Both the position numbers and the translations under genes were made by a program. Below the pieces are notes generated by a model that saw only the letters and a list, made by a program, of their open reading frames with translations, searched no databases and was not told the DNA's origin. A stretch of DNA of 64,000 bases from contig JAEVHH010000004.1 in assembly GCA_017607445.1 (NCBI GenBank), positions 3,410,001 through 3,474,000 of the forward strand, read 5' to 3'. Every line of letters starts with the position of its first letter. Position 1 is the stretch's first letter. Positions 10,159 to 20,522 of the stretch are shown in pieces. This DNA is from Histoplasma ohiense (taxonomy: Eukaryota > Ascomycota > Eurotiomycetes > Onygenales > Ajellomycetaceae).

Positions 10159-11264
10159 AGGAAGAGAGCTAGATTACCACTTGCTCCATCGACGGACTTG
10201 CTGAGAGAAAGAGGGAATGCGGAACGCTGCTAGATGTCGGGTTGATTATTATTATTTAAAGGGGTTTTTTTAAAGTCCAACTTCAGTGTATATCAGTCTA
10301 TCCTTAAATATATCAAGTATACCTGACCAATGTCATGGATTTTTTCCGCAGACCTCATCTTGACTTTCTAGATTTCATTTTCAATATTAGCGCGATCGAT
10401 ACTCTCATGCCTCCATTTAATGAAACCAATTTATATACGGATACAACAATCCCGGAAGACCGATTCCAACGATATCTTCATAGTGTGGGGTCCGCACTGT
10501 AAATAAAATCTGCGATTGGATTAACGCCACTCTAATATTAGAACAACTTGCCATCCAAGGTAGAGACCATGGTTCATGCACGAGTGCAGAAGAATGGCAT
10601 TACGAACAAGTCAAATCTGGGAGAAGGAGTCAAATAATATGGCTCCATTTCCCAGATCCTTTAACCAATTGGTCCACTTTCACGCAAGGCGTAATACTCA
10701 TTCGCTTGCGGTTCTTGGAGATAGACAGAAGATGCAGAAATTCCACATCGATGTAGAGTACATCATCAATATAGTCGCTGTCAAGATAATGACGGCGACG
10801 CGTCATCATTATCATATCTTCGCCAGCTGAGACTTAGCGGAAATATCATGCGAACACCTTGCTTTTGTATGATATGGTGTGGCTAATCGGATGACATTGG
10901 GACCGTCGGAAGGGAATGTGGGTATGCAAAACAAACTCGTTTCAACTGCCAGATAATATCCATCGACAGTTCAGAGACTTCTTTCTTTTCAAACCCCGGT
11001 ACAAAGATCGGTAGCTTTGGTTGTTAATTCTCTCGATTGTTGTCCGATGTTTCGTGTATTCAGTGCAGTTCCATTCATTGAGGTTGGAGCCCGGCCTTGA
11101 CCCTGTTTATCACATGACTTGCCGAAGTTGAGTCATCAGCAAACCCCCGCCGAATTAGCGCATTTTGCCGGGAATATTGTAGATAACATTCCCGAGGTCA
11201 ATTACTGTTCCAATTTCAATTCCAGGTATACTAGATATACTTCAACCACCGTGGATCTTTGACA
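10159..11264. other. Intergenic, LYS1 promoter side
   Basis: 1.1 kb. The ORFs here are 60-84 codons and unconvincing. A Gcn4/CpcA-type site is present at 11129-11135 and is listed separately. Nothing else is recognised. Confidence 0.55.
11129..11135. promoter_or_regulatory. Candidate cross-pathway control element (TGAGTCA) upstream of LYS1
   Basis: A perfect TGAGTCA (flanked as TTGAGTCATC) lies 130-136 nt before the LYS1 start codon. This heptamer is the known binding site of Gcn4/CPC1/CpcA bZIP activators, which induce amino-acid biosynthesis genes on starvation. Position and target fit, but the motif is short and function is inferred. Confidence 0.6.
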
Positions 11265-13140
11265 ATGACAATGGCTCCAGTAACCCTTCACCTCCGTGCG
11301 GAGGACAAGATCCTTGAACATCGGTAGGTACTCTCGACTTCCTGCCAGGCCAATGTGATCAGGAAACAATCGGCCAAAAAAAAGTTTCCTCGGTACTTCC
11401 CTAATCATACTCATAGATCTGCCCTCACACCCCAAACCACCCGCCTCCTTGTAGACGCAGGCTACATTGTCAATATTGAGCGCTCTCCCACTTCTGCTCT
11501 GCGGAAGCGGATCTTCCCAGATGCAGAGTTTGAAAAGGCTGGTGCTACATTAGTGCCGGAAGGTTCCTGGGTCGATGCACCTCTTGACCATATTATCCTG
11601 GGTCTCAAGGAGCTGGATGAGACGAAAGATTTCCCTCTTCGACATGCTCATGTCACGTTTGCACATTGCTACAAGGGTCAAGGAGGGTGGGAGAAGGCAT
11701 TGGGAAGATGGAGCCGTGGAAATGGAGTGCTGTATGATTTAGAGTTTTTGCAGGTAAGAAAGATAGTTATACACATTCCCGGCAATTTGCTAGAGAGTGA
11801 AGTTGGAGCCCATCAGGGGTTATTCAAAGTGGAGTTATGACACGTGAGCTAATTATTTTCTGGAAATATTCGAATTGAACGCAGGATGATACCGGGAGAC
11901 GAATTGCTGCATTTGGTGAGTAGATTACAGCTACCAAGAATTTAAACGAGCAAGGCTAATGTTCTAATAGGATACCATGCTGGCTTTGCTGGTGCTGCTC
12001 TTGCTCTGAAGACTTGGGCTTGGCAGCTTCAGCATCCTGATACACCGCTTCCAAGTGTAGATCATTTTACCGATGGGAGGGGATACTATCTGAACGAGAA
12101 AGAAATGGTCGATCAGATTAGGGAGGATGTTATTCGTGGAGAGAAGATTGCCGGCCACAAACCTCGGGTTCTTGTTATCGGAGCTTTGGGCCGCTGCGGA
12201 AGGTTTGTTTCCTCTTTAAACATGACAAATTCGCAAAGCTATGTGACTAACCGGCGTGAGAATAGGGGTGCGGTTGATGCTTGTGTTAAAGCAGGATGCG
12301 AAGATGTCCTCCGCTGGGATATAGCGGAAACTGCCAAGGGAGGGCCATTCCAGGAAATTGTGGAGTCCGATATGTCAGTTTCTCGTTCTGCAGAGTGCTC
12401 CCATCTGAATACTAATAATATTTAGCTTTGTGAACTGTATCTATTTGAATGAGAAGATCCCCCCATTTGTTGATATGGAGAGCCTAAAGAGCCCCAACAG
12501 AAAGCTCTCTGTTGTTTGCGACGTGGTGCGTTTTTCGACTTGTCCGCTGGCACATAACTTGCTCCTAACTGTTACATTGAATAGAGCTGTGATACAACAA
12601 ATCCCAATAACCCTATCGTAAGTATATCCCTTTTTGTTCCCGCTCTAGGGATTTGCAAAGCTAACAGATGGTCCCTGCTAGCCAATCTATAATATAAATA
12701 CTGTAAGGCCCGCTAGCCAATACCCACTCCCCTGAATCAGATCACAGAGGAGAACACAAGAAAAAGAAAAAAAAAGAACAAAGAACAAAAATGCAGACAT
12801 GAATCTAATGCAAACAGACCTTCGACAAACCAACCGTCCCACTCCCTCTCTCCAACCCACCCCTCAGCGTAATCTGTATGTTCCCTCCTCCCTTCCTCAG
12901 ATAACCACTCTACTATATATCCTTCCCTACTAACCCTAACCTACCCGTTCTCTTAAACCAGCAATCGACCACCTCCCCAGTCTTCTCCCCGCAGAGTCCT
13001 CGGATGCCTTCTCCACTGACCTCCTCCCTTGTATGATGGAGATCAAGAACCGCGCATCTCACCCTGTCTGGCAGAGGGCGGAGAAACTCTTCAGAGAGAA
13101 AGTTAAGACTTTACCTGAGGCGTTACAGAAGGCTGAGTAG
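11265..13140 (+). CDS. LYS1: Saccharopine dehydrogenase (NAD+, L-lysine-forming)
   Basis: Ten exons: 11265-11323, 11417-11753, 11885-11915, 11971-12202, 12266-12373, 12426-12525, 12585-12617, 12682-12702, 12818-12875 and 12962-13140; 385 residues (yeast Lys1 is 373). Translation could instead start at the ATG two codons later (MAPVTLHLRAE). All joins restore conserved family sequence: HRSALTPQT, DHIILGLKELDE, FGYHAGFAGAALALKTWAW, the nucleotide-binding loop VIGALGRCGRGAVDAC, then CDTTNPNNPIPIYNINTTF and IDHLPSLLP. Known reaction: saccharopine + NAD+ to lysine + 2-oxoglutarate, the last step of the alpha-aminoadipate pathway. Exon 8 is a 21-nt microexon coding PIYNINT. The C-terminus (LQKAE) has no PTS1, so a cytosolic location is likely. 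It converges on the BAR-SH3 gene. Confidence 0.96.
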
Positions 13141-14230
13141 AAAATGCGCGCGCGCGAGAGAGAGAAAGCTGCATGTATCAATTTGATTGGTGGAAAAAGG
13201 GGGCTTTGGAACTCTACAGTTCTTTCCTGCGAAACATACACACAACACACACACACCAAAAAAAAAAAAAAAAAGGGGGGGGCGGGGGTTGGGCGATCGT
13301 AGAACGGAGCAGACAAGGAGGCGAGGAACGAGAAAAATGAGATTTAGATGTTCTGGTTATTTTTCATTTCATTTCATTTTTTTTTCTGGATTTTTCCACT
13401 ATTTCAGTGGCGGCTGATACCTAGATATCTCTCTGTCTTCTATGTTGTCATACATTGGAAGATCAAAATTGGAACTATATCCTTTCTTGGTTTAGAAACG
13501 GAAGCGACGTGAATGGAAAAGTTATCCTACCAATAATGTGGAATCTGGTTGATTTCCATCTTCGTTGAAGCCATGCAAAATATGGCTGGGTAGTACTTGG
13601 TATTATGACATCTTACGTTTGGGTGCGATGAGAAGGATTTCAAAAAAGTATCAGGAAGGTAAAAATGCTGGACCTGATATGAACCACGATACGAATGACA
13701 ATACAAAAAACAGATGTAAGAATGGACGGTAATGGATTACGCTCACTAACTACCTATGGATATCAATAATAATACAACTAACATCAATACAACATATCAC
13801 ACGCTTTTGGACTTTTGTCCCACAGAATTCTGCGAAAGTTGGCAGAGTGTACCACAAATACCGCTCAAAAACTAAAAGAGAATCATGCGTGAGGTATGTG
13901 ATGTGTTATAAATGAATGAGAATAAACGTAACTTTGAATTATTACCGTGATTGTTATATAGGCAGGGATGTGTTGGACAAGCGTAGGTTATGCGTGCATG
14001 TATACTCCGTATATGATACGTTATAAACAGCGCAATTTAAAATATTACTTATATGTGATATGGTTCTGGCCGATAGGATGTTTGCTTTTATTTTTCTGTT
14101 CTAGCATTGGCATTGGCGTTTGCATTGCTGTTATGCAAATGTGAAGAAGGAGAAAAGGGCAGGGATATAATAATGCTTAGATGGTTTAAGTGCAGGGTAG
14201 TGATAAAAGGGAAAGAAGATGACATCACGT
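13141..14230. other. Convergent 3' intergenic region between LYS1 and the BAR-SH3 gene
   Basis: 1.1 kb of AT-rich 3' flank. It holds an A17G8 homopolymer junction at 13258-13282, preceded by a CACACA run. The antisense 85-codon ORF (13059-13316) is a shadow of the LYS1 end. No gene is recognised. Confidence 0.6.
13258..13282. repeat. A17-G8 homopolymer junction
   Basis: Seventeen A followed directly by eight G, after an (AC)n run. The same A/T-run-to-G-run pattern recurs elsewhere in the window. Confidence 0.9.
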
Positions 14231-15701
14231 CTAATTTAATCTAACGTAATTTCCTGTTGACATCGGGGAAAACAACAATTAGTTTCAATTTGTTCCACGA
14301 CAGGGAAAAATGTCGGAAAGCGTGAGGTAAAAGGTCGACGCCATACCTGGAAACTGCCCGGTCTTCCCATTAACCCTCCCCGTCCACCACTCATTTTCAT
14401 TATTACTCCGCTCTATCACCTCAATCACCTCACCAGCAGAGAAGCTCAGGTCCCCATGCGCCTGCGCCTCATAGTCATACAACGCCGTCACAGTCTCCAC
14501 AGCCGGAGATCCCCCGAACCGAGCTGGTTTGGGTGGAGGTGGTGGCTTCTTTGCCTTTGCCGCTGCAGCCAGCGAACTGCTCCCGCCGATAAGTGTAGAC
14601 GCGGTGTGAGCGGAGTAGGGTGGCGGTGGGTTGTTCTCTGAGGCCTCCGTCGTGCGGCGTGATGGGATAGTTTTTTGTTCCGCAGCGAGTTTATCCTTGC
14701 CGCTGATGCTGCCTGGAAGAAGCTTGGAGCCCGGGCGACGACCGCCGGTAGTCTTGAAGTGGACGATTGAGAGCTCCTCTGCACGCTCCTTGACGTCACC
14801 TCGTTTTAGTTCAAAAGCCTCTTCGACATCTGAGGTCAGGTCGAAGTAACCGATATTGATCCCTTGCATTTGATCGTGGAGGGTGTAGAAAACGTTGAGT
14901 TGCATGTAATAGAATGATTGGAAGAGGGGCTTGATGAGTTCTGCTTCGAGATAGAAAAGTTGAGGGAGCTCCTTTTTCAAAAGATCGTTGTAATAGTTGA
15001 AATCCGCAGTTGCTTGCTCGACGTCATTCTCAGCCTTATACAGAGCCTTTTCGTCCTTCAGTGACTTATCCTTCTTATCTTGTAACTTTTTCAGCGTGGC
15101 GCGGTGCCGATCGTAATCCAGCTGTTTATGCTGCCTTTTTACAGCTACTTTGCGAATGATCTTGATTATCTCTAGAAGCTCCTCGGCCGGGTGAACCACC
15201 CGGGAATTTATCAATTCCAATTCCGGTTCTAGGGTTGTCTGCAGTTGGCGCACGATCGACGCATATTCGTCGCAGGCTTTTATTCCTTCCAAGTTCCCTT
15301 GAGGAATCTCAGATTCAGGATCTGAGGCCCGACCGGAGATAGGCTTGTAGAGCTCTTTGATAGCTTCTGAGAATTGGATCTGATGATTAAGCATTCCTGA
15401 AGGGATAACATGAGTTAGCCATCGCGCAACTCCACTGGAATATATAGCTAGGATATCTGAGGAAGAGAGGGAAGGGGGTTCAAGAAGGGCATATTTTCTC
15501 TATGACACTTGGAATACCATTAATGGCGTCGAAGTACTTCTTAGATTCATCGTGCAGCTTCTTCGTCTCCTTCTCTAACTCCTGAAACCTCCGTTCGGCA
15601 TCGATATAGACGGCATCTTTGGTGTTTTCCCCAACATTGAAGCGGGCTTTGAAGGTCTGTGGCGCCCGCACAACGGATTTTTGGAACCCCTTGAGACTCA
15701 T
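14231..15701 (-). CDS. Rvs167/Hob1-type BAR and SH3 domain protein
   Basis: Exons 15701-15518, 15396-14347 and 14253-14231; 418 residues. The start MSLKGFQKSVVRAPQTFKAR and the phase-1 join at AING|MLNHQIQ match the family. An amphiphysin-type BAR domain spans about residues 15-245 (DAERRFQELEKETKKLH, and LKKELPQLFYLEAELIKPLF). A Pro-rich linker with PPPPPKP follows. A C-terminal SH3 domain begins ALYDYEAQAHGDLSF and ends GQFPGNYVRLN. The final 23-nt exon supplies NYVRLN, which completes the SH3 fold. Known role: membrane-curving adaptor at endocytic sites, linked to actin. It corresponds to S. pombe Hob1 or S. cerevisiae Rvs167. It is convergent with LYS1. Confidence 0.95.
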
Positions 15702-17836
15702 TGTCTAGGAGGTTCCCACCTCAAGCGGAAACAGGCGGATTTTGCGAAAGCACCAGGATATATCACACGGAAGTAAGGGGGTAGCTGGTGACAAGCTGGT
15801 GACAAGTTGAAAGTGAAAACAAGAGTGTCCCGAGAGGGGCGAGAAGGGGGTAATAGAAAACGAATCTGAGGAGATATGGTGGAATAAAACAGTTGTGTAT
15901 CTGGAGAAGGAAGCCTTCCTTCTCCTTCGCACCTCTTTCTATGCAGAGTCGCTGCAGCAGCAGGAGACAGACGGCGTACAGTGGGCGTATAAACTGAGGT
16001 TATTGTCGTTGAAGTTGAAGCTGAACGGGGAGGTTTTCTTCCTGCCACCGGCAACCTGGTGTGGCTTATGTAAACTGCCAGTTTGACGGCTGACTCCAAA
16101 TCCGGTTAAAACAAGTGGCCAAGCCTTGGCCAAGCCTTGACACTAGTCTATTCATAGTTAGCGAATCCCTTCAGCCACACAAATGACAACAGCCAAGGCA
16201 TTCCGCATGATATATAGGGCAATGATTGGCCAAATCAGATCTGGCTTGGCTGCCATGACGATTAGCGTGAGGCTGAGCAGGGTGATTGGGGAAGCTCGAA
16301 GTTCAATCACGTGCGGTGGGGCGGGGCAAAACATGTGTCGGGAACTCTGCAGATAGATATCTTGATCGCCATGAGGCAACAGAATTACGGACAAGAGAAT
16401 ATGAGGAGTTCTTGTTTCTTCTCTGCCAGCTTGGGGCAATCATGGTGATTCCAGGTACGGGTGGACCCTCCCTTGGTATTTTTTCACAGCACCAATTTAT
16501 CCATGAGATTTCCGAATGTTACAGATGGAAATCTCAATGGACATCTGATTAACGTAACCCTTAGGCTAGAAGTGACCAGGCTTCACATTTCTGCAAAATG
16601 CAAGAATACAACCAGTGAATCTTTAGGCCGCAAGCCTCTTTGGCCTGCCCCGAATTGTGCAGGGACTTGTGGATGCACAGATATACCATACATATTCCTA
16701 GCGTGAGTAGGGGCTTAGGTAGGAGCTGTCTATGACGAGCATTCCAAATGCTCATCTTTTCAGGGACAGGATGAGGTGTTGTCGAATGGGGTCTCGCCAA
16801 AAATCCAGGGTGAGCATCAGCTTCTGCACAATTGCAGATGGTCTGTCGCTGCGATTAACCCATTCTATCTGTGTGCACATTGTCTCGAGTGGGGGACAAC
16901 ACTTTGTGTGCCAATCATCCGCTCGGAGATCGGAGCCATTTTCTCCCAATGCTATGAAAATTGATTATAATGCATTGTGTTGAATATTCCCTCCCTCGTG
17001 TGTTTAGCGACAGTGCACAAAGGGAGAAAGTCCTCATAATACTAAACGGCCGTGCTCTTCGAAAAAAAAAAAAAAAATCATCCCCATCAGACCTTTCAGA
17101 ACAATTTTCTACATAAAAACAGTGCGAAGGACTCTAAAGCGCCAGATCGGCGCTTTCTCTCTCTGTCAATTTACCTTCTGGGCGGACGATTCACGTTCTC
17201 TGCTTCATTCCCTCTGGCCTGCTCCATTATTCGTCGATAAACTCATGGACAATGTCCGCAGTGTAATCAACAATTATTCGGTGATTTATTCAACAGTATT
17301 TGGCGATCCCGATTGTGATCGGTGATATCTGGTGCACATCCAGGACGACAGCCCCCGGAAACAATTGACACCGATCAAGGTGATATTCTCTCCCTGTTCA
17401 ACTTCACTTTGCAGGCGTTTTATTCAAAATTTGAAACCTCTCAAGGGATGATATATCTACAAGTGAATCGCCCCTCGATTTGAACCTTTTTATTTTGGTT
17501 GTGCTGGGCTTTACCATCACGACTTTTGGCTGCTGACATCAACCATCGGACACATTTCGGCGTCTTGAGCCAGGCAACTAGGCTAATTGGAGTTTTAAGC
17601 CAACCTCGAACCTTCAAAGCGGGCTTTTGCCCTCCAATGTTGGGCCACAATGGGACAGTGAAACAGGGATTCAAGATTTCCGATCAGGGCTCAGATTTCA
17701 GCCGAGGGATTCAAAAGTCTCGGCTATGACGGGGTTGAAAAAGGTTGTGGATGAGCTTTGGTGGAGTTTTGTCAAGGATAGTGTAAAATGCACTCATAGC
17801 GATGGTGGGTAAGAGTTAGAAAATATAGAAAAACAC

Positions 17837-17864
17837 ACCACCACCACCACCACCACCACCACCC
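17837..17864. repeat. (ACC)n microsatellite
   Basis: About nine tandem CCA/ACC units in the gene-poor region upstream of the FAD oxidoreductase. Confidence 0.85.
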
Positions 17865-17865
17865 T

Positions 17866-18228
17866 TTAAGTGATCGAGAGCTGAGTAGGGATTTGACCAT
17901 AGTTTGGAGCATGTTGTCCTTGAACCCCCGCCCTAGTCAAAGCTGAGTATGGCCTCAAACATTGACCCTCGTCAGAGTTCGATGTTGAAACCCATGTAAC
18001 GTATTTTAGTAATCGATATGCTTTTTTGAATTTCCCGTTCCTAAAACAGGACGCTGGTGACTGTCTGTTGTCATTATTGGCCGCTCTCACTAGCTCCGCA
18101 AGCTTCCACTCCAGGTCAAGATTACCCCGACAGACAGCAACAGGGATGTTGTAGTCCAGTGGATGCCCCAACTTATTAATAGGAACTTGGAAAACTACTT
18201 TACATAAAAGAAAGGGCGGGTAGCACAT
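17866..18228 (-). CDS. Unknown 120-codon ORF, possibly a gene fragment
   Basis: Open from an ATG at 18228 to a stop at 17866. The N-terminal two-thirds read like protein (VFQVPINKLGHPLDYNIPVA, then LEWKLAELVRAANNDNRQ), while the C-terminal third is less convincing. There is no recognisable domain or Cys/His cluster, and no flanking exon that I could join. It sits in a gene-poor stretch just upstream of, and divergent from, the FAD oxidoreductase. It could be an orphan gene, a fragment of a lost gene, or chance. Confidence 0.25.
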   Translation of the reverse strand: MCYPPFLLCKVVFQVPINKLGHPLDYNIPVAVCRGNLDLEWKLAELVRAANNDNRQSPASCFRNGKFKKAYRLLKYVTWVSTSNSDEGQCLRPYSALTRAGVQGQHAPNYGQIPTQLSIT

Positions 18229-18338
18229 GTCGGATGCAATCTTCTTGACCCAGCGCTTAGTTGTATACCTCCTTCACACCACCAGGAAGAACAGCAAAGG
18301 AAGCTCTTTTTGTTCGATCCGGTAGAACAGACAACACG

Positions 18339-20147
18339 ATGGCGCTCCCCTCTGAAGGAATAACAACTATTCGGAGCTTTCTGACCGATGAAGAAATCAT
18401 CGAACCTACCTCCGACCGGTATGCCTCAGCAACGGATTTCTGGACCGCATACAAGAATCCTAAACCGCAACTGGTTCTACGGCCAAAGTCGCTCCCTGCT
18501 CTCCAGAAAACTGTTCAGTACCTCTGTGCCTCAGACCTAGATTTCTCGGTCCGATCCGGTGGTAATAATACATCCGGTGCGAAGCATGTTCAGCTGAGTA
18601 TGAGTGCTTTCGACAGCTTTGAATTCGATCAGGATAGCGAGACGGTAACTATCGGTGCTGGACAGACGTGGGGAGAGGTTGATAGGAAGGTGGAGGAGGC
18701 GGCTCCGGGGTATACAGGTTTGTCCCGATGACGTGTTTATTCTCGAGGTTTACGGCGGTCAGTTTATTAATTTTTACCTTCTCTTTTCTTTTTTTGTTAT
18801 GCAGTTTTGAGCACTAGGGTGCCATTCGTTGGGGTTGCAGGTTCACTTCTCCTTGGAGGGATGTCGTGGTTTTCCGGAGAGCATGGCCTTTGCTCAGACC
18901 CCCATAACCTTCTTGACGCCCATGTCGTGCTACCCGATGGTAGAATGCTCTGGGCCTCGACGGAGCCAGATCTTCTCTGGGCACTTCGTGGTGGAGGTGG
19001 GAACTTTGGAGGTACGTTGGCCGTAACTTTCATCCTCTAGTAGCCCCAAGTGATTTCAGCGTTTGACTGGATTCTGGGGATCAGTTGTTTCTGCCTTCAA
19101 AGTCAAGGTGCACCGTTGCCCACAAAAGATTCATGCGGGAACGATTGCGTTCCCCAAGACTGCAATGAAAGCTGTGTCTCAAGGACTGTCCGATTTCATG
19201 AAACGATGCACCGATCCAAAACTTGGGGCACACGTCATTGTTATGAACTTCGATCCGCCTACGGACACGGACGATGTCCCGCAGCCCGGTATTGCAATCA
19301 TAATATTTGATTCCCATGGAGAGGAGCATGGGAGAAGCGAATTGGGTTTCAAATGGGCCTTCGACATTGAAGGCGCAGTGGACATGACCAAGGTGATGAA
19401 TATCCGCGAGGTGAATGAGGAGGGAGGTACGTATAGACACAAACTTAAGTCGGTGGTATTGCATTGTCCCTGACGCACTTGTTTCTTCTCAGCCTCGCTT
19501 CGATCGCTAGCGGGTAATACCATCATGTTGTCTTCACCACTTGTCGACACTAGTTCAATTGATCCCGACTTTGTTGTAAGAATAGCAAAATTCTACGAGC
19601 AGGCAGTGGAGGCGAACAAGGCTTTGGGGTCTGGAACCTTGGTTGTTCTGGAAGTCTTGGGCAAAGTGAGTGACGTTTCAAAATTACCGCTCAGGCCCGT
19701 TATTGACTCCTTTCCGCAGGGTTCTTTAACATCTTCTGGAGGGTCCAACATGACAGCTTGGCCTCATACAAAGCCACAACATGTTCTTCAATTGGTTGTC
19801 GGACATCCTCCGGGAGCAGACTGTTCCCAGGAGCTAGCTTTGGGCCTGCTAGAAAAAGCCCCCACGCAGATATGCCCTTCACATAAGCCCGGCGAATATT
19901 GGCCGGCTTTTATCAACGGGTCTGAAGATTTGAACCAGGTGAGTAGGGCAATCGCTATTTTTCTCGCTCCTCTACGTCTTCCTCTTTCATGGCATCGAGG
20001 TAAACTAGGAGTCGGTCCCAAGAGGCAAAGCTGATGTTGTCTATGCCATAGATCTTCGGGCCCAACTACGAACGACTCCGGCATATCAAAACAAAATATG
20101 ACCCCAAAGGTAGGTTGAATAAGGGGCTTTTTATCCCTCCGTTTTGA
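18339..20147 (+). CDS. FAD-binding (PCMH-type) oxidoreductase lacking covalent-FAD residues
   Basis: Exons 18339-18717, 18805-19011, 19085-19426, 19493-19665, 19720-19938 and 20052-20147; 471 residues, usual for fungal berberine-bridge-like oxidases. Landmarks: LVLRPKSLPALQKTVQYL, the flavin loop SVRSGGNNTSG, VTIGAGQTWGEV, ALRGGGGNFG at an exon end, NMTAWPH, and the C-terminal GPNYERLRHIKTKYDPKG. I read through the final donor-like GTAGGT because the next codons give the expected tail NKGLFIPPF. The His that normally carries FAD (RSGGH) is Asn76, and the CxTVG-type cysteine segment reads RVPFVGVAG, so FAD is probably not covalently bound. No signal peptide is seen. The substrate is unknown, and no biosynthetic cluster surrounds it. 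Confidence 0.88.
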
Positions 20148-20522
20148 CCAGATGGCAAGGCGATGCCAATGAGATGGTTTGCGTAGCCGTATTGGTGAAT
20201 AGAAGAGGGCAAGTTGCAATTACTTGCATTGGAAGCGTAGTAATTTGAGACCAGCTATCATTATCCTATATCAATAAGAAGTCCTTTCGAGGTGAACGTA
20301 TTACCTCTATACTGCCCAGTACATCATATCATCATCCTCTCATTTTATTGCTGGGAGATGGGTATCAATGCCGATCACGTGCTTCAATTCCCCATATTTT
20401 CGGCAAATTGGCTATTGTAATTAGTCAGCACCGCTCCCATTTATCAGATCGAGGATTTTTCTCCAGCTTCGCCCCAAACTGGCCAACTCAACAACCACGC
20501 TGCATCTCTCCCCTCCATCACG
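20148..20522. other. NFS1 promoter region
   Basis: 375 nt between the oxidoreductase stop and NFS1. It contains a CACGTG at 20376-20381 and pyrimidine-rich sequence before the ATG. No gene. Confidence 0.6.
20376..20381. promoter_or_regulatory. CACGTG (E-box/Cbf1-like) upstream of NFS1
   Basis: GATCACGTGC lies 147 nt before the NFS1 ATG. Cbf1-type bHLH factors use such sites at sulfur-metabolism genes in yeasts. The motif alone is weak evidence, since a hexamer is expected by chance about every 4 kb. Confidence 0.3.

Larger units (their letters stand above)
15702..18338. other. Long gene-poor intergenic region (2.6 kb)
   Basis: Lies between the 5' ends of the divergent BAR-SH3 and FAD oxidoreductase genes. 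It contains A16 at about 17062-17077, a CACGTG at 16308-16313, an ACC microsatellite at about 17837-17864, an ORF with internally similar segments near 17441-17674 (minus) and a 120-codon ORF at 17866-18228 (minus). None is a confident gene. It may hold relics of a repeat. Confidence 0.45.

Noticed and set aside
20109..20147. GTAGGT as a donor ending the last visible exon of the FAD oxidoreductase
   Set aside because: Reading through gives the expected NKGLFIPPF tail and an immediate stop, and no suitable next exon is seen.
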